64,000 nt of DNA from Macrobrachium rosenbergii (Eukaryota > Arthropoda > Malacostraca > Decapoda > Palaemonidae): NCBI RefSeq assembly GCF_040412425.1, contig NC_089756.1:3974498-4038497 (forward strand). Direction: 5' to 3'. Shown here one piece after another: positions 61,401 to 64,000 of this stretch; the stretch's first letter is position 1; each line of letters begins with the position of its first letter. The notes beneath the pieces are model-generated. The model was given only the letters and a program-made list of their open reading frames with translations. It had not been told where the DNA came from and made no database searches. Made by a program: the position numbers and the translations under genes.

Positions 61401-62999
61401 AGCGCTCGAACTGGTACCAGTTTTACTTGACGCTGTCTTCCTGCTATGACCATGATCAACTGCTCTTCGCTGATATAATCAATACTAACTATTTTCTTGC
61501 TATCACCGATACGTGCTATTTCTAGAAAATCAAAAACATAGTCATCACAGCTCATGATTATTCCTTCTCTCATCATAAGTTAAAATAAGATATTATAACT
61601 AACTGTAAAGTTGAATCTTGTGAAAAAAAAATCAAATGGAATCCTGGGAAAAATTCTATAATGGTTTTTATCTTATGGGAAAAATTCTATAATGGTTTTT
61701 ATCTTATAGTATAAGGTAGTCCCCGGTTTACAGCTAATTCTAGAAAATCAAAAACATGGTCATTACAGCTCATAAATGTTCCTTCTCTTATCATAAGTTA
61801 AAATAATATAACTAACTGTAAAGTTGAATCTAGTGAAAAAAGCAAATGGAATCCTGGGAAAAATTCTATAATGGTTTTTAATCCTATCATATAAGGTATT
61901 CCCCGGTTTAGGACGGGTTCCATTCGTGACAGGGCACCATAACCCGAAAAATACTGTAATAATGGGAATAAATGTTGTAAGTGTCATACAGTAAAACCGG
62001 GTTAGGCACAATAAAACCACTTACGGCACCATAAAATCAGGTCAACGGCGCCATGACCCAAGCGCTGTAAGCTGTAAACCCAGACCACCATAAACCAGGG
62101 ACTGCCTGTACAACAATAATCATGTATCATTCATAAAAATATACTGTACATATATAAAAATACCTGTATAATAAAATCCTTCATTGAAAGTCGTTTGACA
62201 TCTAATTTGCACAAAATGTTAGCACTAATTGACTTCGACAGCATCAACAGTGTCTCAGTCTCAAGAAGAGCAATTTTCCTTGTTTCTTTAAAATGCTTAT
62301 TCAAAGGAGATTATTTCTATCCCAAGCATCTTGGCTTTATCCACACACTTACCACAGTTATCTAAATCTATACAGAAGAGACCTTCTTCAGCCCCTACAA
62401 GAAGACGATCAGGATCAATGACAGTGCCACAAACAGCATTCTTGATTAAAGTCACACTTCCATCAACAACCTCATGTGCACTGAACACCTGCAGGGAAAA
62501 AATATATTTTAAATGGTTCTACGGAACTTGAAAATTGGAATCCAGTACCCAAAATCAATACAAAAGAAACTCACAGTATTTATCACCAACCTGTCTATTG
62601 GGTAATCTATTTCTCTTGAGAATTCGATGTAATTCATTTAATGCCACAACCCACTTTGTCTTCTCGTTTTCAGTATCAGCCAGCATAAGCGTGTGGTGCC
62701 TTACCCCCACCATAGAAGATGTTGTTACCTGTTGAAATGGGGATTTATTATTTAAAAGTTCGGGGTTACTTCTCAAAAAACTTACTTTCACCAATAAATT
62801 TAGTTATCCTGAAAACATAAGCCAAAAAATTACCAGGCAATTTTTACTTGTTGCAAACACAGTAGTACTTACCCTAAATATACAAGGAATATCTTTTTTA
62901 TTTGCGTGAATGACATCTGAATCCCTGACGGTGGAAACCTCAAACTGGTCATCTCTCATGTCTAGGACTGTGCTTACCCATACACTCGGTAATGCATTC
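13285..62999 (-). CDS. gek: MRCK / genghis khan kinase, C-terminal part (13 exons)
   Basis: MRCK kinases are Cdc42/Rac effectors of the AGC family (DMPK/ROCK group) that phosphorylate myosin-regulatory targets and remodel actin at membranes. Thirteen minus-strand exons join without a frame error into 612 codons plus a stop. In order they give the end of the PH domain (VSTVLDMRDDQF, IHANKKDIPCIFR, LMLADTENEK), the citron-homology domain (EEGLFCIDLDN through IDVFEVLSGEWVQT), the CRIB motif (ISGPTNFNHISHMGPG), a proline-rich linker and a Ser/Pro tail (SPRHSIASNTSSNLSSPPSP). Each block closely matches what is known of animal MRCK alpha and gek. Kinase, coiled-coil, C1 and early PH exons are upstream beyond the window, as is the promoter. 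Two introns are swollen by transposons to 32.9 kb and 10.8 kb, while most of the others are under 1 kb. ROCK and citron kinase fit less well because they lack this PH-CNH-CRIB order. Confidence 0.94.
13405..14753 (-). other. Intron between exons L and M
   Basis: AT-rich sequence with no element or ORF that I recognise. Confidence 0.6.
14754..14896 (-). CDS. gek: MRCK exon L: proline-rich linker
   Basis: Encodes SGPPPLPGSIRRPGMPPLPP and then QHHQPQQRSPEEPRHQ. PxxP motifs suggest SH3 or profilin-type contacts (inference). The acceptor ATTATAG is only about 40 bp from the end of DIRS element A1. The donor is GTTGGT. Confidence 0.82.
14936..15098. repeat. A1 inverted terminal repeat, left
   Basis: Blocks such as CTATTGGTTCCCTAA, GCTACTATCGT and GAGAGCTCAATTCG recur in reverse complement at 21023-21171. 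It begins ATATACACTTACCAAG. Confidence 0.88.
15130..15250. repeat. A1 internal complementary region
   Basis: ATGTAATTACTTAGTAAG is followed about 40 bp later by AACTTACCAAGTAATTAAAT. These match the outer edges of the two terminal repeats, the arrangement DIRS elements use to rebuild their ends through a circular intermediate. Confidence 0.75.
15722..16002 (+). mobile_element. tRNA-derived SINE
   Basis: The head resembles a tRNA gene, with an A-box-like GGTGAGTCGGTAGAGCTG and a B-box-like GAGTTCGAGTCTC. A non-tRNA body follows, ending in CAGCCCTAGGAGAGCTGTTA and GCTCAGTGGTCTGG. Imperfect target duplications TCTCTTAAGTGC (15710-15721) and TCTCCTAAAGTGC (16003-16015) flank it. It was inserted into DIRS element A1. 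It is not a functional tRNA gene because no intact cloverleaf can be formed from the head. Confidence 0.78.
16030..16979 (-). pseudogene. A1 tyrosine recombinase, catalytic Arg lost
   Basis: Tyrosine recombinases cut and rejoin DNA to integrate the circular DIRS DNA. The fold is visible as WDLDVVLNWLSG, then box I TAKLISELQAIDKR, box II KVKAHKIRAV (HxxR intact) and the C-terminal ASHYLKD with the nucleophilic Tyr. In box I the first catalytic Arg is replaced by Leu (codon 16514-16516); A3 has TAKRVSEIQ there. A frameshift near 16510-16570 also splits the reading. It is inactive on both counts. Confidence 0.85.
17000..18650 (-). pseudogene. A1 reverse transcriptase and RNase H, deleted core
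   Basis: RT motifs GFYNRLFVVPKASWGWRPIL, then DWMATLDMQDAYFHVPVHPD (catalytic Asp before AYFHV) and FRALCFGL are intact. The following YLDD catalytic box is missing. The reading jumps straight to the thumb-like region (QWMSLLVTLVSVEQFVKVGR), implying a deletion of roughly a hundred codons compared with A3. RNase H follows with NSDASDLGWGALLD, KELGAIHLGLQ and HADNTTALAYI. Downstream, PTVDLFAMSRSHRLPLFCSP and LVAPFWPNKEW belong to the DIRS-specific region that is described as methyltransferase-like. The RT cannot be active. Confidence 0.88.
18773..20870 (-). pseudogene. A1 Gag-like protein, frameshifted
   Basis: An N-terminal Cys-rich segment (CSEGCRTRLTKLS near 20800) aligns with the intact zinc-finger-like start in A3. 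A Ser/Pro-rich region with a 42-bp internal repeat (19819-19935) follows, and then a 297-codon ORF (18773-19666) with DIRS Gag character (TAFSSAKIMFSSAELDHLIK, KKRELWCLFTLKGVSPTQKS). The ORF ends TRYPKEPVPSTSRSFSPLQS. It probably coats or binds the element's RNA; only family-level inference is possible. Several frameshifts separate the pieces. Confidence 0.75.
19819..19935. repeat. 42-bp minisatellite inside A1 gag
   Basis: Units start GGGCGCTCATCAG at 19819 and 19862, with a diverged unit near 19901, and each carries TATTCTGGCGCGAG-type sequence. The minus-strand reading gives repeats of the form SRQNTxDERP. Confidence 0.75.
21023..21171. repeat. A1 inverted terminal repeat, right (interrupted)
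   Basis: This is the reverse complement of 14936-15098 with about 10-15% differences. The outermost ~20 bp are displaced to 25598-25616 by the Tigger insertions. Confidence 0.87.
21172..21434. mobile_element. Tigger/pogo-type MITE, 263 bp
   Basis: It starts CAGGCAGTTCCCGG and ends in the reverse complement of CAGGCAGTCCCCGG, with TA on both sides (21170-21171 and 21435-21436). There is no coding capacity. Related ends occur near 54344 and 62108. Confidence 0.88.
22013..23987 (-). pseudogene. Tigger-like DDE transposase, frameshifted
   Basis: The start ATG is at 23985-23987 (MPPKKRPAPSKPSGK, a basic N-terminus before the CENP-B/psq-type helix-turn-helix). Further pieces give SMSYFGSAKTVATVRDKTI and a CENP-B-like second domain ALAIWIKDCRKKNVPLNSN. 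The catalytic triad is visible as FDMDETGLFWK, LIMDNVGGHP and LLQPMDQGVIRAFK. The C-terminus is a Glu/Ser-rich acidic part and a Pro-rich repeat (PPESPEEV type). At least four frameshifts and a stop break it. Such transposases cut at TA-flanked ends and move the element by cut and paste. Confidence 0.88.
22055..22200. repeat. Short tandem repeat in the transposase tail
   Basis: Repeats of about 24-27 bp with core GGAGGCACTTCTTCAGG encode the Pro/Glu-rich C-terminal repeats on the minus strand. Confidence 0.75.
24860..25070 (+). pseudogene. Relic Tigger transposase N-terminus, opposite strand
   Basis: Reading frames give MSSECSASSKASGQ and then MIVLLREGKSHGEVAAHYSM. This pattern matches the CENP-B/Tigger helix-turn-helix (KxxxLDMLxEGKSxxxVARHY). 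It is oriented opposite to the main transposase, has stop codons, and is followed within about 60 bp by 3'-end sequence. The middle of the gene is therefore deleted. Confidence 0.65.
25476..25616. repeat. Tandem duplication (~71 bp) spanning the Tigger end and DIRS flank
   Basis: The segment AGTGGGTGAGTCCG through GGTTCACTGTA to CTTGGTAAGTTACTTATAT occurs twice in a row, with a few changes (GTGAAAC/GCGAAAC, ACACG/ACGCG). Confidence 0.88.
25722..25848 (-). CDS. gek: MRCK exon K: proline-rich linker
   Basis: Encodes VRSMLQPSGKLAPPRLPQGP and then EPPRRSFSHQPLPQPHY. The acceptor is TTGCAG. The donor GTACAG at 25721 is non-optimal, but it is the only one tried that restores frame with exon L. The exon end is therefore less certain than the others. 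Confidence 0.75.
26173..26335 (-). CDS. gek: MRCK exon J: CRIB / p21-binding motif
   Basis: Encodes RRSQLISGPTNFNHISHMGP and then GDSIEIQRLVDLP. The CRIB consensus ISxPxxFxHxxHxG, which binds GTP-loaded Cdc42/Rac, is complete, with Met in place of the usual Val as in other MRCKs. The acceptor is CAACAG and the donor GTAAGC. It is separated from the CNH exons by the 32.9-kb transposon-filled intron. Confidence 0.95.
29066..29245. repeat. A2 inverted terminal repeat, left
   Basis: AGCTATAGTTTCAACT and GTAGCACTTCGATAGTTTAG recur in reverse complement near 33620-33690. The left copy has about 35 bp that are absent from the right copy. Confidence 0.83.
29870..30560 (-). pseudogene. A2 tyrosine recombinase remnant
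   Basis: Box II is recognisable as VKAHDVRTV (HxxR present) and the tail as FTSHYLKEVEK with the Tyr. Box I reads ALATANISVTSKP where A3 has TTAKRVSEIQ, so the first Arg is gone. Frameshifts are present. Confidence 0.7.
30770..31240 (-). pseudogene. A2 RT fragment fused to DIRS-specific domain by deletion
   Basis: The reading passes from the RT entry motif FYYRLFVVP (near 31020) almost directly to LIAPFWPMKDWFQDLLWLWV (near 30960). In A1 these two motifs are about 1.2 kb apart, so RT, RNase H and part of the following domain are missing. Confidence 0.8.
31400..33420 (-). pseudogene. A2 Gag-like remnant
   Basis: Fragments in several frames correspond to A1 and A3 Gag. They include the Pro/Arg-rich repeat region (TGGCACTGG/GGCGCTCG-type repeats at 32090-32290) and a piece VLSSSSRKALKEIEVWFSTK matching A1 VLSSSSKKVLKEVHVWLAAK. 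Many stops are present. Confidence 0.7.
33580..33718. repeat. A2 inverted terminal repeat, right
   Basis: Reverse complement of the left repeat, ending CTTGGTAAGTTACTTTTATG. Confidence 0.83.
33719..38669. other. Intron sequence, mostly anonymous
   Basis: No element boundaries were recognised. A GC-richer, splice-bounded island at 35547-35639 is listed separately. Short inverted similarity exists between about 34100-34170 and 34990-35040. Confidence 0.5.
35547..35639 (-). other. Candidate cassette exon in the big MRCK intron
   Basis: A 93-nt island, richer in GC than its surroundings, is bounded by an AG acceptor (GATCAG) and a GTAAAA donor on the minus strand. In the phase left by exon I it reads RLRQLESRMLQLVQPLPASV followed by SRQLSTNSSP. 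Joining it to exon J creates TGA at the junction. If used, it would give a form that ends before the CRIB motif. The polypyrimidine tract is weak, so this is only a candidate. Confidence 0.25.
38670..38850. repeat. A3 inverted terminal repeat, left
   Basis: GCTAACATTCCTAGTATTGG, TTGTTTTGGCATAGGT and CCCACCCACTTTC recur in reverse complement near 53150-53270. Confidence 0.87.
38931..39236. repeat. B inverted terminal repeat, left
   Basis: It starts CTGAGTCCAGTCCCGTG and includes AGATCGAGCGTCTTCTCTAG. It contains an ORF-like stretch (38992-39228) only because the same sequence is open in both copies; no gene is implied. Confidence 0.92.
39237..40952 (+). other. B 5' untranslated leader
   Basis: This stretch lies between the left repeat and the first recognisable Gag codons. 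It is pyrimidine-rich with no supported ORF. ORFs at 39406-39777 and 40681-41034 have no motif. A possible splice acceptor TTCCACTTACAG ends near 40973, just before the Cys-rich segment. Confidence 0.45.
40974..43261 (+). CDS. B Gag-like protein with a putative intron
   Basis: A Cys/His-rich start (CEEPGC, CRTHAGC, VVWHPDGCEVC) ends at 41144 in front of GTAAGT. The frame continues at 41249 after TTCTTACAG as ADESSKKSALESLRAWVAGF. It then runs through a Lys/Ser-rich basic region to 42043. After one frameshift near 42050 and another near 42275 it reopens (MEWQAENTKLTPFKGNFTMF, FIMARLECRKFIFADATIRH) and ends in an Arg/Gly-rich tail (RGGRGRAPHRG) at 43261, an RNA-binding feature. The zinc-finger-like start parallels that of A3 Gag. 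The true start codon is unknown. Confidence 0.72.
41145..41248 (+). other. Putative spliceosomal intron in B gag
   Basis: GTAAGT at 41145 and a pyrimidine-rich TTTTCTTACAG ending at 41248 bound 104 bp. The flanking codons are in phase 0 on both sides, so removal joins QDES to ADESS without a shift. Introns are known in some DIRS-like elements. Confidence 0.6.
43276..44815 (+). pseudogene. B reverse transcriptase and RNase H, frameshifted
   Basis: RT pieces are RVILDLSRLNLYIKCDKFRM, then in another frame SIDLSDAYYHVPIARNFSQF, FRVMPFGLNIAPRVFTKLAD and, after a second shift, AAYLDDWIIWAP (YLDD near 43835). The connection region SRFQWLGLQWDLSSHTLSLP and RNase H VHTDASLSGWGGYS, TLEAMAVFLTLKK and LDSAVVVHCINRGG follow. 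All key RT Asp residues can be seen, but in three frames. Confidence 0.85.
44870..46023 (+). pseudogene. B tyrosine recombinase, HxxR Arg changed to Pro
   Basis: The N-terminal SAM-like part is KRDSTLRQYDSAVKKLASFL to DSYFSSIPRACAV (45107-45379). Box I, LASGARISELSALTR (near 45510-45555), has the catalytic Arg. Box II reads KVHDIPAVATSINYFHNMDF, so the HxxR Arg is Pro (codon 45856-45858). TGWKSPLVFKRHYLKIA carries the Trp and the Tyr. Frame breaks occur near 45380 and in an A-run at about 45616. The ORF ends at 46023. Confidence 0.86.
46577..46665. repeat. B internal complementary region
   Basis: TTCACCGGCTGACATGGGAC to CTCAG is the complement of the left outer edge. It is directly followed by AAAAGGGATTTTGACAAAGG and onward, the complement of the right outer edge. 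This is the classic DIRS template for end restoration, and it fixes the element ends at 38931 and about 47061. Confidence 0.88.
46727..47061. repeat. B inverted terminal repeat, right
   Basis: Near-perfect reverse complement of the left repeat, with about 34 bp of extra outer sequence ending TTGTCAAAATCCCTTTT. Confidence 0.92.
47560..48699 (-). pseudogene. A3 tyrosine recombinase, His lost
   Basis: A linker (LIAPFWSVKEWFLDLMGLLV) is followed by the recombinase: SWSIDVVLEWLSGLPFEPIS, box I TTAKRVSEIQAVDRR (catalytic Arg present), CLVRALKFYAKRTEK, box II KVKALEIRAV and the tail ASQYLRNVET. In box II the HxxR His is Leu (codon 47665-47667), while the Arg and the Tyr are kept. It is broken by frameshifts near 47900 and 47740. 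Confidence 0.82.
48700..49259 (-). pseudogene. A3 RNase H and DIRS-specific domain
   Basis: RNase H pieces are VRELKAIHLGLQAFSLEVYD and HFEDTVTLLYISKQG, where A1 has DNTTAL. The reading then runs into KNHHLPLFCSPVPDLLAWMT and YAFPSLRND, the DIRS-specific part that lies between RNase H and the recombinase. Confidence 0.75.
49260..50400 (-). pseudogene. A3 reverse transcriptase with YLDD box
   Basis: Visible motifs are QDAYFNILIHPDARK, FQALCFGLTMAPQVFT and, in another frame, the catalytic SLYLDDWLLRSPT (near 49750-49785). The thumb-like block ANKWMSLLGTLASIEQFVSL follows. The YLDD segment that A1 lacks is thus present here, but frameshifts near 49840 and 49740 break the reading. Confidence 0.84.
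50404..52899 (-). pseudogene. A3 Gag-like protein, nearly complete but frameshifted
   Basis: It begins MSDTSASSTRYCGKGCNTRL and continues with a Cys-rich zinc-finger-like segment (CMTC, CSIDKPCTEC) reminiscent of other DIRS Gag starts. After a one-base shift near 52665 a 383-codon ORF follows (51459-52610). This ORF is rich in Ser/Pro and has degenerate repeats of the type SPxPSPDVSR and VAPELP. The C-terminal part (50404-51359) has FSAAKIMFSAAEFDHLLKNM and KKRELCCSHTLKGVTTAQKS, matching A1. Its role is inferred as RNA or particle binding. Confidence 0.78.
53107..53283. repeat. A3 inverted terminal repeat, right
   Basis: Partner of 38670-38850, ending TTGCTAAGTCACTTATATAA. It differs at scattered sites, so the copy is not brand new. 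Confidence 0.87.
53284..54056. other. Intron sequence, nothing recognised
   Basis: AT-rich, with no ORF or element boundary that I can support. Confidence 0.5.
54057..54344. mobile_element. Tigger-type MITE, diverged
   Basis: The right end CCAGGGACTGCCTG plus TA (54345-54346) matches the 21172 MITE end. The interior shares TTATCGGCGCC-type phrases and GACAAGCGCTGTAAAGCC. The left end (TA at 54055-54056, CAGCGGGG) is poorly conserved and uncertain. Confidence 0.6.
54568..56010. mobile_element. Possible second Tigger-type element nested inside
   Basis: The left end CAGGTAGTGCTCGAGTTACG and the reverse of the right end AAGGTATTATCCTACTTACG are similar, and both are followed by ATGGGGT-type sequence. 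TA target sites are not clear. Confidence 0.42.
54980..55125 (+). pseudogene. Relic transposase helix-turn-helix
   Basis: The reading KRSAKKFTAKFKLQVVAEAE fits the pogo/Tigger N-terminal DNA-binding pattern (KRxxxTAxFKLxVVxxAE). It decays into frameshifts after about 20 codons. There is no catalytic domain. Confidence 0.55.
56160..59219. other. Intron sequence, mostly anonymous
   Basis: AT-rich and without recognised elements. One coding-like minus-strand stretch at 56494-56715 is noted separately. Confidence 0.5.
56494..56715 (-). other. Coding-like island in the intron
   Basis: A 73-codon minus-strand ORF with balanced codon composition (KSSAGVSSDSSLSGCMPVSF, then TRAFLVKEELWSLTTRR). No family was recognised and no clear splice pair fits the MRCK phase. 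It could be a relic or a chance ORF. Confidence 0.2.
59220..59310 (-). CDS. gek: MRCK exon I: basic linker after CNH
   Basis: Encodes EIVRTGLDANGRPKSRRKFS and then MRENSKATR, corresponding to the basic KRRYSFR linker of MRCK. It is missing from a simple ORF scan because it is only 91 nt. The donor GTAAGT opens the 32.9-kb intron. Confidence 0.9.
59481..59666 (-). CDS. gek: MRCK exon H: end of CNH domain
   Basis: Encodes GLLLVYSDIHIDVFEVLSGE and then WVQTINLKRTKPL. Two donors are possible. GTCAGT at 59480 is preferred over GTAAAG about 20 nt downstream because it gives an in-frame join RNLHK-EEIVRTG with exon I. The acceptor is TTGCAG. Confidence 0.92.
60221..60409 (-). CDS. gek: MRCK exon G: CNH domain
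   Basis: Encodes LVHPESQSLGFLSMTQCEAL, then EVSRGEYLLVFNLLAVYVDS and GRKSREKEIMYP, which matches the MRCK stretch SSKEYLLCFN...GRRSRQQELMWP. The acceptor is CCACAG and the donor GTGAGT. Confidence 0.94.
60506..60555 (+). repeat. SINE 3'-end fragment
   Basis: CAGCCCTAAAAGAGCT and TTAGCTCAGTGG resemble the 3' body of the SINE at 15722-16002. The fragment abuts exon F, ending about 15 bp before its donor. Confidence 0.5.
60570..60738 (-). CDS. gek: MRCK exon F: CNH domain
   Basis: Encodes IIIYEINRAKGRHKLFRSIL and then LGDGRLAVGFQSAFTIYSI. The GFQS stretch is shared by MRCK CNH domains. The 169 nt end after one base of a Ser codon, and the donor is GTAAGT. Confidence 0.93.
60866..60967 (-). CDS. 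gek: MRCK exon E: CNH domain
   Basis: A 34-codon, phase-0 exon encoding VAETKGAIAFTTGKF and then YCLCVAVKRQ, equivalent to the SETKG...CLCVAMKRQ block of vertebrate MRCK. The donor is GTAAGA and the acceptor TTTCAG. Confidence 0.92.
61373..61521 (-). CDS. gek: MRCK exon D: CNH domain
   Basis: Encodes IARIGDSKKIVSIDYISEEQ and then LIMVIAGRQRQVKLVPVRAL, ending EWIK. This matches the MRCK CNH block around ISGRNRHVRLFP. The acceptor TTTCTAG lies in a segment that is duplicated in the upstream intron (see 61521-61910). Confidence 0.93.
61521..61727. repeat. Intronic direct duplication, first copy
   Basis: TCTAGAAAATCAAAAACAT through TAACTGTAAAGTTGAATC to GGTAGTCCCCGGTTTA is repeated at 61739-61910. 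The copy also has an internal 30-bp repeat (GGGAAAAATTCTATAATGG twice). Confidence 0.88.
61739..61910. repeat. Intronic direct duplication, second copy
   Basis: The second copy starts at TCTAGAAAATCAAAAACATG and runs into the left end of a MITE (AGGTATTCCCCGGTTTA). The duplicated unit includes the region next to the exon D splice acceptor. Confidence 0.88.
61894..62108. mobile_element. Tigger-type MITE, 215 bp
   Basis: The left end AGGTATTCCCCGGTTTA and the reverse of the right end CAGGCAGTCCCTGGTTTATG form inverted ends, with TA on both sides (61892-61893 and 62109-62110). It is related to the 21172 MITE. Confidence 0.72.
62353..62488 (-). CDS. gek: MRCK exon C: start of CNH domain
   Basis: Encodes VFSAHEVVDGSVTLIKNAVC and then LLVGAEEGLFCIDLDNC, the first CNH blades. 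The acceptor is TGCAG and the donor GTAAGT. It ends after one base of a Glu codon that is completed by exon D. Confidence 0.92.
62591..62728 (-). CDS. gek: MRCK exon B: end of PH domain
   Basis: Encodes VTTSSMVGV and then LMLADTENEKTKWVVALNEL, the C-terminal PH helix as in other MRCKs. Its 138 nt are phase 0 at both ends. The acceptor is CAACAG and the donor is the weaker GTTGGT, chosen because the next exon continues the homology. Confidence 0.9.
62873..62999 (-). CDS. gek: MRCK exon A: PH domain, central part
   Basis: This exon encodes NALPSVWVSTVLDMRDDQF and then VIHANKKDIPCIFR, the MRCK-type PH strand region. The acceptor AG is at 63000-63001 and the donor GTAAGT at 62872 downward. It begins with one base of a split codon and ends on a codon boundary. 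Confidence 0.92.
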
Positions 63000-63235
63000 C
63001 TGGTTGGAAAAAACAAACCAAATAAGAGGACAGAACTAACAATTGCAGGTACAGTAATACCTCGATCTTAAGCACTTTGAGTTGCATGAATTCACACTCG
63101 CAAACTTTTCATAATTTTTGAAGTTCTTTATAAGTTTTCACGCTTTTATGTATAAAATTGGTATGAAAATTTTTTATTATTTTTATACTAGCATACTTTA
63201 CTTAAAATACAGTAAAACCAATCAAAATCACAAAA

Positions 63236-63238
<3 letters not shown>

Positions 63239-63286
<48 letters not shown>
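63239..63286. repeat. (CT)n microsatellite, about 48 bp
   Basis: A pure TC/CT run in the intron upstream of exon A. Confidence 0.97.
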
Positions 63287-63632
63287 TTGTTTTGTATCCT
63301 GTAGTTTTATAGATAAACGTGACATTACTTTGTAATTGAATTTTTTTATATTTCCCATGCTACTGTAGTTTTATAGATAAACGTGACATTACTTTGTCAT
63401 TGATTTTTTCATACTATTTACAACTTTTTGCATTACTATAGTAAATTATATAATTTCTTAAAAGAATATATGTGGATTCCCAGTCTTTTCTCCAACCTTC
63501 GGAGCAAGGGTAACCTAACAGTCAATTATCTTGACATATTGAATGCGAAGGAGACAAAATGTTGTCCACTAATGGTACTTCTCTCTCTCTCTCTTTCATA
63601 AAGTAATTCTCTCTTCCTCTGTTATAAATCAT

Positions 63633-63811
<179 letters not shown>

Positions 63812-64000
63812 GAAATATGAATTACAGCATGGTATTAAGCAAACTTTTAAATGAAATTAAAGTGCTTTCAGAGCATGATTTTGTCATATTTAGGGTTTAA
63901 AACTCTAGAAATGAGCATATTTACTGTATATATTAGCATTTTTAGCAGCTGTAACACTTAAGCGAATCCTCACCTTACATGAGGGGTTCTGGAAACTAAC

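Noticed and set aside
13285..62999. Assignment to ROCK or citron kinase
   Set aside because: ROCK has no CNH domain, and citron kinase lacks the CRIB motif and the SPRHS...SSPPSP tail seen here.

Overview
The window is animal nuclear DNA, most likely from a decapod crustacean. The reasons are intron-split genes with GT/AG junctions, AT-rich introns, long (CT)n microsatellites, and a dense load of DIRS-like, Ty1/copia-like, Tigger/pogo-like and piggyBac-like elements. Nothing prokaryotic, no CRISPR array and no defence operon is present. The species call is inference.

Only one host gene can be supported. It lies on the minus strand from 62999 down to 13285 and is the 3' part of an MRCK kinase gene (Cdc42-binding, myotonic-dystrophy-kinase-related; Drosophila genghis khan). 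Thirteen exons join with fully consistent phases (1840 nt, 612 residues plus stop). They encode, in order, part of the PH domain, the citron-homology (CNH) domain, the CRIB/p21-binding motif, a proline-rich linker and a conserved Ser/Pro tail. The kinase, coiled-coil and C1 exons must lie beyond 64000. The CNH exons are compact (introns of 0.1-0.8 kb). The intron before the CRIB exon is 32.9 kb and the one before the proline-rich exon is 10.8 kb, and most of the length of both is transposons.

Layout. 1-1216: anonymous flank. 1217-8495: a TTAA-flanked piggyBac-type non-autonomous element filled with ~375-bp tandem monomers and split by a Ty1/copia-like LTR retrotransposon (2554-7627, 5-bp target duplication). 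8496-10800: anonymous and degraded retroelement-like sequence. 10800-13284: probable 3' UTR. 14936-25616: DIRS-like element A1 (minus), carrying a tRNA-derived SINE and split at a TA by two abutting Tigger-type elements. 29066-33718: DIRS-like A2, internally deleted. 38670-53283: DIRS-like A3, split inside its internal complementary region by an opposite-strand DIRS-like element of another family, B (38931-47061). 54057-56159: Tigger-type DNA transposons. 59220-62999: the compact CNH/PH exon cluster. 63239-63808: (CT)n tracts.

Most mobile elements are broken. None of the four tyrosine recombinases keeps a complete R, HxxR and Y set. A1 and A2 miss the first Arg, A3 the box-II His, and B the box-II Arg. 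The points most worth checking are a phase-compatible in-frame 104-bp intron in the B gag, the head-to-head Tigger element, the composite satellite/piggyBac unit, tandem CRE palindromes in one copia LTR, and a candidate cassette exon (35547-35639) that would end the kinase just before its CRIB motif.
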